Assembly: GCA_905221615.1 (NCBI GenBank)
Contig: CAJNDT010003846.1
Location: 124,001 to 188,000 of the forward strand
Length of the DNA stretch: 64,000 nucleotides
Source: Symbiodinium sp. CCMP2592
Taxonomy: Eukaryota > Sar > Dinophyceae > Suessiales > Symbiodiniaceae
Direction: 5' to 3'
The notes beneath the pieces are model-generated. The model was not told where the DNA came from. It saw nothing but the letters and a program-made list of their open reading frames with translations, and searched no databases. Position numbers and translations under genes: made by a program. The first letter of the stretch is position 1; each line of letters begins with the position of its first letter. Positions 35,907-45,300 of the stretch are shown piece by piece.

Positions 35907-37122
35907 TTTTCCAACTTTGCTTTTTTATTATGGACTTCTTTCTTTCTTTCGCTCGTTCATTTCTTTTCTTTCGTTCTGTTGTTCTTTCTTTGTTCATCTC
36001 ATACTCCCTTCCTTTCTTTCTTGCTTTCCTTTCTGGTTTGATTTATTTCGTTCTTTCTTTGGTTCGTTCTTTCTTTCGTTCTTGCTTTCGTTCTTGCTTT
36101 CGTTTTTGCTTTCGTTCTTTCGTTCTCTCTCTCGTTCTATCTTTCTTTCTTTCTGTTTTCCTTGTTTTCGTCCTCTTTAGATACAGCAATTTTTGAATTT
36201 TTCCCAGGGGAAACACTGTTTTCATACGGATTCGTTTTCATTTCCTGAGGATTTGCTTGGTTTTTGGTTCGGGAAAACACGATTTTCCTACGGATTCCGT
36301 TGTATTTCCTTAAGTTTCTTTCTTTAGTTCTTGCTTTCGTTCTTCCTCTTGTTTTTGCTTTCGTTCTTTCGTTCTCTCTCTCGTTTTTTCTTTCTTTCTG
36401 TCTTTCTTTCTTGCTTTTTAGATACAGCAATTCTTGAATTTTTCCAAGGGAAAACACTGCTTTCCTAGGGATTTTCTTTCGTTTCCTAAGGATTTGCTTG
36501 GTTTTTCCTGGGGAAAACACGATTTTCCTAGGGATTCCGTGGTATTTCTCTAAGTTGTCAACTCTCTTTGGTTCTTTCCTTGTGTTTTCTTTTTTCTTTC
36601 CTTGTAGCTTTCTTTCTTTACTTAGTTCTCTATTTTTGTTTTCTTTCTTTACTTATAGCTTTCTTTATTTACTTATTTCTCTGTTTCTTGCATGGCTTTC
36701 TTTCTTTCTTTCGTTGTTTCTTTCTTTCTTTCTTTTGTTCTTTCTTTCTTTCGTTGTTTCTTTATTTCTTTATTTCGTTCTTTCTTTCGTTCTTTCTTTC
36801 TTCCTTGCTTTCTTTCTTCCTTTCTTTCTTTCGTTCTTTCTTTCTTTCCTTCTCTCTCTCTCTCTCTGTCTTTCGTTCCTTTTTCCCCTTCCTTTCGCTG
36901 ATACCCGTTTAATTTTTTTATCCTTATTTATTTTTTTGATCCTTATTTAATTTTGTTGATCCTTGTTTAATTTTTTTTTAACCCCTATCCCGCTTTACTG
37001 ACCTAAATTCGCCTCGGCTCGGCTTAGGGTTGAGGGCGTGACTTAAGGACTGATTTATGAGGCTCTCTATGCCGAAGAAAAAAGCCAAGAAGCCGAAAAG
37101 CCAAGAAGCCAAGAAGCCAGGG
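35907..37122. repeat. TTTC-rich block, copy 2 of a direct duplication
   Basis: Second copy of the 34115-35330 block, offset by about 1.79 kb. Small indels and substitutions distinguish the copies. Its right end overlaps the 3' end of the membrane/coiled-coil ORF on the minus strand. Confidence 0.9.
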
Positions 37123-38749
37123 AAGCCGAGAAGCCAAGCCAAGCGCGCACACAAGCCAAAAAAAAAAAATGCCCCCCCAAAAAAAATCCCAAAATAAATA
37201 CACCTCCAACCGGAAAAACCTGTCCATTCCAGATCAAGTTCACCATCTCCCCTGGGTTGAGACGGTTGAGATTTGCGGGGGAGGCCGTGTGCTGACCTGG
37301 TGTTGTCATTGGCGTCACCGGCGTCGTCGTCTGGGTTGCAGGTTGCACCACAGGTGGAAAAGAGGGTGCCGCATTGACCCCCGGCTGCAACAGCTGTACT
37401 TGTGGCGCAAGTCGCACCACAGGCGCTGGCACCGAAGTAGTCCGCGAACTCTGTGTTGCGGCTGGTTGTTGCCAGTGCCCTGGCGGTTGTGCTGGCGGCG
37501 GAAGCGGCGCCTCTTCAGCTGGCAACGTAGGTGCCGGTGCACTCGGAGGCGGTGCCTTTGGTCTGGCAGCAGCCAGTTTGTTGGTGGATTGCTCCACCAC
37601 CACCAGCTTGGAAAGGGCAGTCTCCATACGCCCCTCCACATACTGCACCTTCGTCTGCAGCTGTTCCATGTTCCGGTTCAGCGCCGACATCTCCGTCTGG
37701 AGATCCTTGACTGCCACAAGGAGGGTAGCAAAGTCGTTCCCTCCATCGCTGCCGCTGCTCTGCCGAGGGGTTTGAAGGGCGGTGTGTATGGAATCAAGCT
37801 TGCGGTGTGCATGCTGCAGTCCTTTCCCTATGTCAGTACCAACGGTACCAACCTGAGCGCCTATGGCGTTGAGGCGCCCGTTCTGGTCCCAGGTCGAGTC
37901 CTCGATCGCCTTGAAGGCCTTGAGGGCGTAGTCTTCCGTGGTCAGGAGGACTTCACGAAGAGCTCGGATGTCCTCCCCATGCTCCGGCAGCGGCCCCAAG
38001 GTGCTCTTGAGGCCATTCAGTATTGGCAGGACTTTAGCCTGCAAGGGCTCGAACGCTTCGCGCATAGCCGATTCGAGCTTGGCCTCCGTGAAGACACTGC
38101 TATCGAGGATCTTCTTGAGCGCAGCGACCGTAGAGCTAAGGTGCTCCTTACCCCGAGTGGCAGCAGCGTGAGCAGCATCCTCGACCCATAGCTTGACATC
38201 CTGGAGGCTCTGCTTGAGCTCTCGCAATGCCTCCACCTCAAGTTGTGACAACTGGGCATCAGCGGAGGCTGGAGCAGGGCGATCTTCATCCTCCACGGTA
38301 GAGGTAGGAGGCGGTGGGGTTGTGACTGCAGGCGGAGGCGCAGGAGCATCCGGCGCCTTGGAAGGTAACACTGGAGTGTCATCAGCGACCTCCGATGTCG
38401 TTCCCCCTTTTGGAGCAGAGTCGCCCCCACTCGTCTTCACTTCCTCCTCTTTGGGAGCCTCCGTCATGGAATCGGCCCCCATGGCAACCACAACAGGTGC
38501 GGGAATGCCTCGACGAAGGTAGCGCACCAGCTGGACGAGGTTGTACAAGACGAAGCCCAGCAAGAGGAGCCACGGGAGGCCGCCATTAGGGTTCGTGAGC
38601 CAAACCCCGGTCTCCCGCAGAGGGGAGGTAGGACTCAGGTTGTCGACCCCAACCACTCTTGCTGTCGAGCGCAGTGGGGGTCCCTCATCAAAGGAAACTT
38701 TATCGAAGGCATCCGAAAGAGCAGAGTCGGTGCCGCGGTTTTCCACCAT
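37067..38749 (-). CDS. ORF with membrane segment, Pro-rich linkers and coiled coil (LINE-flanking ORF6)
   Basis: The frame is open from about 38830; the first ATG is at 38749 (protein starting MVENRG), about 560 residues. Visible parts are an N-terminal region and then a hydrophobic segment (GLPWLLLLGFVLYNLVQLV) followed by RYLRR, a positive-inside membrane anchor. Next come a Pro/Ala-rich acidic linker, about 250 residues of heptad-like coiled coil (rich in L, E, K, A) and a second Pro/Gln-rich tail. The last 45 residues or so read into A-rich sequence and the AAGCC repeat, so the natural end may lie near 37200. No family is recognised. Architecture resembles the ORF at 40210-41130. It could be a structural (gag-like) protein of a retroelement or a cell protein. 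Confidence 0.55.
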   Translation of the reverse strand: MVENRGTDSALSDAFDKVSFDEGPPLRSTARVVGVDNLSPTSPLRETGVWLTNPNGGLPWLLLLGFVLYNLVQLVRYLRRGIPAPVVVAMGADSMTEAPKEEEVKTSGGDSAPKGGTTSEVADDTPVLPSKAPDAPAPPPAVTTPPPPTSTVEDEDRPAPASADAQLSQLEVEALRELKQSLQDVKLWVEDAAHAAATRGKEHLSSTVAALKKILDSSVFTEAKLESAMREAFEPLQAKVLPILNGLKSTLGPLPEHGEDIRALREVLLTTEDYALKAFKAIEDSTWDQNGRLNAIGAQVGTVGTDIGKGLQHAHRKLDSIHTALQTPRQSSGSDGGNDFATLLVAVKDLQTEMSALNRNMEQLQTKVQYVEGRMETALSKLVVVEQSTNKLAAARPKAPPPSAPAPTLPAEEAPLPPPAQPPGHWQQPAATQSSRTTSVPAPVVRLAPQVQLLQPGVNAAPSFPPVVQPATQTTTPVTPMTTPGQHTASPANLNRLNPGEMVNLIWNGQVFPVGGVFILGFFLGGHFFFLACVRAWLGFSASLASWLLGFSASWLFSSA

Positions 38750-38803
38750 GATGTCTAGGCGGAGGCAAAACGTCTGGCACCGGGCACAACTCTCGAGAGG
38801 CAA

Positions 38804-39591
38804 AGGCTCTAGCGGATGCGTTCATCACATGTGGCTTCCACAGACAGCTCAGCAGTGACATGCAGCCAAACTGTAAAGGAGTTTCCCTGTTCGTGAGAAT
38901 GCATGCGCAACGAAACTCGCAGCTAGGTATTCAAACGTCCTCTCGTATCCAGAACTAATTCCGGACCCAAACAGCCTCAGAAGTATACAAACCCCGAGTA
39001 ACAAGGACCCAAACACATCGAGTCGCAGCAATTGTTTTGCATGTACCATGACAAGGGTGACAGTCAGTTTCCAGGCTACTACGGCATGCGGCAACAGTGT
39101 CCTGAGGGACACGTCCTGCAGGAGGCACTCAACTTGTGCCACTAGCACAATCCATATGCTCCAAACTCGGCTGTAGTCCACGTGGCCGGCAGCTTTTGCA
39201 GAGCCAAGGTGCCCACATCTTTCCAGAAAAGAACCGAAAGTCAGACAAGCAGCAGCGAAAGGCGGTCGCCCTGTAGTCCAAAGTGCCCGACAATACCCAA
39301 CTCAATGGGCAGCCAAGTAGCAGTTTTGGTAGACACAATCCAGATCCTTCTGCAGAGGAAAGTCAAGGCGCCACGACGACTCAATGCAGCCATGGGGCAG
39401 TTAAGGGGCAAGCCCTCCTGTGAATTTGCGGCCCAACCGAACTGAAAGGCGAAGAGATAGGACGAGAAAAGCAAACCCAAATAAGCATGCATGAAAAGGT
39501 AGGGTTCGGGAAGGGACCGCAAAATCACACTTAAAAACAGTTCAAAGGGGCAAGTAGAGAACTCAGTACAAGGTGAAGAAGGGCCTAGGCT
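38804..39591. other. Spacer between LINE-flanking ORFs
   Basis: About 790 bp with only short frames (for example minus 39528-39241). It may contain introns or untranslated sequence of the neighbouring minus-strand ORFs. No domain seen. Confidence 0.45.
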
Positions 39592-40080
39592 CTAACCAGC
39601 TAGTCCTTCAATAGGGGCGGGCCCTAAGACGATAATCCAGCAAGGCAATTGCATGCCCGTGGACTCCCAAACAACAGCCTCAGCAGTACAGTCGATGCGC
39701 CCAGACCACTCGGTAATTTGGGACTCTAGGTCCCATTCAACCTCCTCAGAAACAACCAATGCAAGGGGCTGATCGGGTCTCAGAACTGGGAAACTAGAAG
39801 CAACACGGTCTAGGCTTTCAAGATAAATCTGTAAAGGAAACAAACGCGAATAAAACCACCACCAAGTTAACCGATTGTTGCGAATCCAGAACCGTACTTC
39901 CCCCGCAACCCAGCGAGCAACCCCGACCGGCATAGAATTAAGCCTACTGGTAAGCTCTTCTGGGGTGAAGGGAACGAAGGGGCGAAGGTGTGGAGGCTGG
40001 ACAATGTCCAGTTCCCCAGACTCATTCATGATGCCAAGCAATAACAAGACTTTGTCTGAGCCGGCTACGAGACCTAGCAT
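39592..40080 (-). CDS. Unknown 162-residue protein (LINE-flanking ORF5)
   Basis: ATG at 40080. The protein has non-repetitive, well-balanced composition, with a P-F-T-P-E-E-L segment, an amphipathic W-rich stretch (LTWWWFYSRLFPLQIYLESL) around residues 70-90 and a final hydrophobic strand (CWIIVLGPAP). It reads like a real globular protein or final exon, but I recognise no family. It lies 129 bp downstream of the next ORF on the same strand. Confidence 0.4.
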   Translation of the reverse strand: MLGLVAGSDKVLLLLGIMNESGELDIVQPPHLRPFVPFTPEELTSRLNSMPVGVARWVAGEVRFWIRNNRLTWWWFYSRLFPLQIYLESLDRVASSFPVLRPDQPLALVVSEEVEWDLESQITEWSGRIDCTAEAVVWESTGMQLPCWIIVLGPAPIEGLAG

Positions 40081-40209
40081 TCAACACACAAGACGAAGCA
40101 GCCAAATGATATAGCCAAATGATATGACTCATGCCGAGCGAGGGACGATCCTTCTTTCACTCAGTTCGCAAGGGTGAGTGCACAAGTCAGGGCGGAGCCC
40201 AAAAACAGC

Positions 40210-41130
40210 TCAAGTCTCAGTTATTGTACAAGGATGACAGGCAAGGCCTTGTCGGCCTAACGCGGTCGTAGGATACGGGGCCTTACGAAGCCCAAGGGGG
40301 AGGCTCCGGCATCGAGGACGTATCCTGCGTCCCTGAGCGTATCTGTGCCCTGAGCACCGAAAGCTGCATGAGCACTTCAGACTGGAAGTGAGGATTGAGT
40401 GACTATTGAGTGCAGGCTGAGCACGCATCTCCTGGCGTACCCGATGAAGCCTCTCCTCAATCCCCTGAACAGCACCAAGCAGCCCCTGAGTGTCCATTTC
40501 AAGGCCTTCCCTGATCATGGACAGATGCCCATTAATCTCCTTGATATCCCCAGGCGTATCCGTCGTCACAGGTATCAGCGACTTGCGGATCAAAGCTTGC
40601 ACTTTGATCAGGTCACTCATCGTCTCACGCATGTCTTGGAGCTCCAAACCGAGGAGCCGAATTTGTTGTAGTAGTTCCGCTTTTGTTCGACTCCACTGTT
40701 CCACGAGGACAGGTTGCAAGAAACTTTGCGGCTCCACTACCACAGCTCTGCGGTGGTCTTCGAGCAGAAACAAGACTGCATGCTCCAAGCGTTGCAAGGC
40801 ACCACCCTGCGAAAGAATTGTAGCATCAAGTTTAGCTTCTAGGGAAGTCAGAGCGCTGCTTAGCCCCAGCAGTGTGTGATGGAACATCACCAGGAAGTCC
40901 CAAAGCATGCACCCTGCTCGGACCAGACCAGAGAGAATCACAACAGACAGTAGGAGTACCCACCCCCAATTCTCGGTGGGAAAGGTCCGACAACAGCAGG
41001 TGCTGCGAGGCCTCCATAATGTATCTTCAGGAGAGTCCAGCAGCGCTCCACATGGCGATGGGCAAGCGCTACAAGGGGCAGACCCAAAACGGCATCGAGT
41101 GGCCCAACAAGGAACTAGCCCAAACCAGTT
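40210..41130 (-). CDS. ORF with membrane segment and coiled coil (LINE-flanking ORF4)
   Basis: The frame is open from about 41130 without an early ATG; the first in-frame ATG codes for the M of GCMLWDFLVM, within or just after the hydrophobic segment. Upstream of that are a Cys-rich stretch (CPSPCG, CCCR) and a membrane-like segment (NWGWVLLLSVVILSGLV). About 150 residues of heptad-type coiled coil follow. The layout (membrane anchor then long coiled coil) matches the ORF at 37067-38749, so the two may be paralogues. The lack of an ATG suggests a spliced 5' exon. The C-terminal 40 residues are Cys/Arg-rich and may be past an unrecognised splice site. Function unknown. Confidence 0.42.
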   Translation of the reverse strand, partial: NWFGLVPCWATRCRFGSAPCSACPSPCGALLDSPEDTLWRPRSTCCCRTFPTENWGWVLLLSVVILSGLVRAGCMLWDFLVMFHHTLLGLSSALTSLEAKLDATILSQGGALQRLEHAVLFLLEDHRRAVVVEPQSFLQPVLVEQWSRTKAELLQQIRLLGLELQDMRETMSDLIKVQALIRKSLIPVTTDTPGDIKEINGHLSMIREGLEMDTQGLLGAVQGIEERLHRVRQEMRAQPALNSHSILTSSLKCSCSFRCSGHRYAQGRRIRPRCRSLPLGLRKAPYPTTALGRQGLACHPCTITET

Positions 41131-41509
41131 AGAACTCTAGAGTAAAGTGTACCCCAGGAGTCAGTTCCGTGGAGAAAGAAGCAGTTCCAGCAGCGCAAAT
41201 GGAAAAGGCAAGGAAAGTCAAGAGTCAGCAGCAGGCAGAAAGGGAGAGCCAGAGGATGGCAGCAAGCAGTATATTGCATACTGATCATGCCACTGAGTCA
41301 TGAGGAGGAGAGGGAGAAGCTATCAGCATCACTCATCCATCATCGTATCAGCAATCTCCTCATCACTGCTTTCCACACAAATGGAACGCGTGCAGAGGCC
41401 ATTTGCAGAGCTTCTGTGAGACATCGCAGCCTCGCAACGGCGCCCTCCAGGAGTGCTATCAACGCCGCAGGGACAAGATTGGGTCGGATGCAGCGTTGGC
41501 TTCAGGAAG

Positions 41510-41881
41510 TTATGATCCGGATCCTGTCACCCAGGCCGTCACGAAGTCGGGCGCCCAAGGCTGGCGTCTGTGTCCGTCAGCGATGCTCCTGGGTTCCGCA
41601 ATCACTAAGAGGCTGGCAATGTGTTCGCCTCTCAGCACGATGCGGTCATACACCAGGTTGAGGTCGCCTTCACGCGCGTCCTCAACGACCAGCCGGCCCC
41701 TGGCAAGGGAGGCCAGACGCCCCTCCAACAGCACGCCGCATGTGAGCGTGATGCGCAGTACAGAGCCGGCTTGTGGAGGATGCGACGGCCGCAAGCGCAC
41801 CTCCAGCGTGTCCTGCTGGTCGGGCGGGATTCCTTGCTGGTCCGTCACTCTGCCAACGGTGTTGGCGCCACTTCCAGGCAT
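41510..41881 (-). CDS. Sm/LSm-like domain ORF with ubiquitin-like N-terminal peptide (ORF3)
   Basis: ATG at 41881, 123 codons. Residues 14-23 read DQQGIPPDQQ, close to ubiquitin residues 32-41. Residues about 40-92 resemble an Sm fold: a strand (SVLRITLTCG) and V-L-L-E-G-R-L, in the style of the Sm1 motif G-x-x-x-x-G. Then come V-E-D-A and a short loop, and an Sm2-like VLRGEHIASLLVI. Sm/LSm proteins form RNA-binding rings in splicing and decay. Membership here is judged by eye. The tail after residue 95 has different character and may be intron read-through. It lies 468 bp past the LINE ORF2 stop, on the same strand. Confidence 0.4.
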   Translation of the reverse strand: MPGSGANTVGRVTDQQGIPPDQQDTLEVRLRPSHPPQAGSVLRITLTCGVLLEGRLASLARGRLVVEDAREGDLNLVYDRIVLRGEHIASLLVIAEPRSIADGHRRQPWAPDFVTAWVTGSGS

Positions 41882-42349
41882 ACAAAGGCCTCTGAAGTAA
41901 CAACCCTAGCAGGTCCGAAGACCACCCTAAACCGAAAAGAACCCCCAACAACAGACAGCCGAAGAAGGGTAACGTTGAAAAGCTTGGTCCCTGCGTCACT
42001 GTAGACGAGCATAAGGAGCGAACCCCTAGCAGGCTCGGCTCTGCACACTTGGGAGGCAGGAGCCTTCCAGTAAGGTAGATAGCGACTCAAGTAAAAATGC
42101 TTCTTGCAGCAAGCGTCTTTTGCAAAGCCCTTCACTGCGGGAGCGCTTCGGCACCAACAGGGAAACGAACCCTGCAGAAAGACATGACCCCCAAAACTAA
42201 GGAGAGCGCACGAGCTCATCGGCCCTTGCAGCACTAAACCCCAGTCACACTTTTGCCAGGCCCATCACTGCTTGGGAGCGCTTCGGCACTTACGCAGAAA
42301 TGAAGCCTACACACAAATAAAAAAAAACATCACCCCAAAATCCCAGGAC
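41882..42349 (-). other. Region 3' of LINE ORF2
   Basis: Probable LINE 3' untranslated region or flank. Two degenerate copies of a piece containing GGGAGCGCTTCGGCAC lie at about 42118-42175 and 42250-42310. No A-tail is evident on the minus strand, so the 3' boundary of the element is not defined. A minus frame at 41845-42234 is not supported as a gene. Confidence 0.45.
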
Positions 42350-45300
42350 CTATCCTTTATGCAAAATGTGCAGCGGCATCCGGAAGTGCCAGGTTTTGAA
42401 AGGAGAACTATGCATTCTGGCCCATGTGAGAAAAGCATGAACTTTGTCTGGGCACCTCAAAATGGGGCGCATGGAAAGGCTCTCCGCCTGCTTTGGCAAG
42501 CCGAACTGCGTCAAATGAGAGCACAGCACACGTGTAGCAGGATGGGCCAAGAGACCTTCCTGAAATTGCTTGGGCAAGGCTCTTACGGCCGCCGCGAATG
42601 AGCAAGCGTAATCGGAAGCTGTGGACAAAGGCCTCAGTCGGCCTGCTTTGCGGTTGACAAGACTAGCACCCGTAAAAGCGTAAAAATCGCAGAACAGTTC
42701 CAGCATCGTGATTTTTCCTCCCGGTGACCAACTTAACTTATGAAAGTACTCACAGCAGGCATCGAGAGTTTCGGATGGAAAGTGCCAACTGTAATTGGCC
42801 TGTGCCCTGGAAAATCTCAGGCCTTCAAAAGCATGGACGCTGGTGTCCCCGCAGGGCTTCCAAGCAAAATGAGGCACTTCTCTTTTACACTGTCGTATGT
42901 CCTCAGCAGACGGAACATACTCCAGCAAATCTTCACATGCCCCTCTGGCAGCGAGAGACAAGGACACGGACGAACTGGAGTGGGACGTCACAGGCTCGCC
43001 CCGGGTGTGCTCGCCATCAGAAAGGTCAGACGTCTCCTCGGGAACGAGAGCTTTCAGGGCTTTCCACCGCTTGTTTATGACGGCGACATTGTGAAGCTGC
43101 CGCTTGATGCAGATTTCACAATCCCGATCCCAACTCTTTCGAATATCCTTACACCCAAGAAGTTCAGCAGCGCGGCGGGCAGCCTTTTTTGCACCGGCAT
43201 CAGCTGCCTCATTTCCAGCCAAGTCCTGAGACGAGATGACCCCGTTTGCAACGTCTCTGACCGTACAGTGCCCAGGGATCCACTGAGCTTGAACCTCACA
43301 ACCAAGATCCCGCAGAGAGCGCACAGTGCTCGTGATCCTGCGCCAGAGGTCATAGTGCGCCTCGTTCACTCCCAATCCCTCCGGATACTTTGTGATTAAA
43401 AGGAAGCGGTCAACAACCCATTTGCAATCGCACTTTAGAATGACAGGCATACGAGGGGCAGGACTGTCGCGTGCCACGACTTCCAGTTTTCCCAGTGCGT
43501 GTGTAAGAGCATACACTTCAGCTCGATCCGATCCTTGCTGCAAGCCTGGGACGACGCAATTAAAGCTGCGGCAAGGCGAACCGCGGAAAAAGGCTACATA
43601 AGCTGCACCGGCAAACGTAGCACTCTGACAGCTGTTGTCCAAAGTGCTGCCATCCGTGTGTATGACCAAGGGCATTGCGGGCCACCTATTCCTATTAACC
43701 CTATCATCCCAAGACAAGAGACCCTGGCGACGGGTCAAACACCACTCAGGTTCTGTGAGGACAGAGAGGCACAGGAAAGCCGAGGTCTGAAAGCGTGGAT
43801 CCTGTGAGCAGTCAGGGGGAAGGAGCACGCTTGGATGAGTAGGCGACCATGCAGGGCACTGGAAGACATGAGGCGGGGTCTCACGGACCTCCCTGCAACC
43901 TGGACAGCAGTCATCATCCCAAATGTTGGCCGCTTTGAGGCGATCACCAGTACGAGTGCTACCACACAGAACTTGCTGGATCCACCCGCGTAACAAGGCA
44001 GGTGAAGGCGATTCGTACTCCAAGCTAGCAGAGCCTGAGATCACTTTAGAGAGAACTTGGTCAGAGGATCTGAGCAAGTGGGACACAACTTCCGAATGGG
44101 GATGCAAACCCAACAACCCTTCAGTATCTTTTCGCTTAGCTACCTTTTGGAGGAGCATATAGCGCAAGGATCTTCGCAGCTCGTGTTGAAATAAGGCTTG
44201 GGGCCAGAGGAAAGAGATATTGACATCATTGGGTCTGGACCACGACCACAGATCGCTGTCAACCAACTCCCACCCTAAGTACCCGAGCATCTCACGAATG
44301 CAGTAAAAAGGCCCTGGCATGGTCGGGTCAGGACCGGCGAGAAAATCCCGCAACAGTTGTGCCACCAACGGGTCCGAAAGCGCCGCCTGCCTGACAAGGG
44401 ACAGAACATTGAAGGCAACCGCCGACTGTGGATCGACTCGGTGCGTGCGGAAAGCAAAGATCATCAGCAGGTTGGGTTCCTTAAGCTTTTGCTTAGTAGA
44501 GAAGATCACACCCAGGATGCTACTTCTAAGGCTTCTAAGCAAAGTTTCACTGGGGCAGGCAATGACAACGCCATGCATGATCGAAGGCAAAATCAAACTT
44601 TCAACCACGGCAGTCTTATAAGTTTTAGGCCCGGGCAGCTGTGCGATCTTTCGCAATCTTAAAAATTGTTTTTCAAAACGGCTTTCCGAAGCCTTCTTAT
44701 AACCCTTAAAAGAAGTGGGGATGGGAATTCCCAAAGACGTAGGATGCAGCTCGACAGCGCCCTCCGGCGGGAGCAAAGCACGTGCAGCCTGTCTGGCCGG
44801 AACGGATGTCCCAAAACCACGACATTTCTTAGGGTTTAAACGTTGCCCCGAAAGGGTATCGAACTTACGAAATTCAAGGCACGCTTGCTCCAAGTGTTTG
44901 GCATCCCTTAACTTGGCCCTCAGCTTGCTGTCATCGAGGAAAAAGGACACCCCCACCGAAGGCAACGTGTTTGAAACTCTTCGAGCAAGGATTGCGAAAA
45001 CAGCATTGCAACACAGGACCGAGATGGGGCAACCCTGAAGCAGGGATTGCGAAGACCACCAATTACCGAAGCTTTGACCAAAGCGAAAGACCCGCTGCAA
45101 AGTAGTGTATCTCGCCTGCAAGGCCCTCACGAAACCCAGATCAAGCCCTAACGCAATGAGGACGGGACAAACAAAATCAGCTTTGAACATGTCAAAACAT
45201 TTCTGGCGATCGTGCGTGAGCCCCACGATGGCCTCCCCTTTTTCCATAGCAGCCTGAAGCTCGAGTGCTGGGAGTAGCTCGGAAGTAAGGACATTCCTAC

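Noticed and set aside
34137-36950. Phe/Leu/Ser-rich and Lys/Glu/Arg-rich frames of up to 155 residues
   Set aside because: Translation of TTTC/GAAA microsatellite DNA; mirrored in both copies of the duplication and on both strands.
34115-37122. LTR retrotransposon with the two 1.2-kb blocks as LTRs
   Set aside because: The 0.57-kb interior has no coding capacity, and the blocks are microsatellite-rich without TG...CA ends. A plain segmental duplication fits better.
37169-38191. Plus-strand 340-residue frame
   Set aside because: Antisense to the membrane/coiled-coil ORF; Arg/His/Cys-rich composition typical of a shadow frame, and no usable start.
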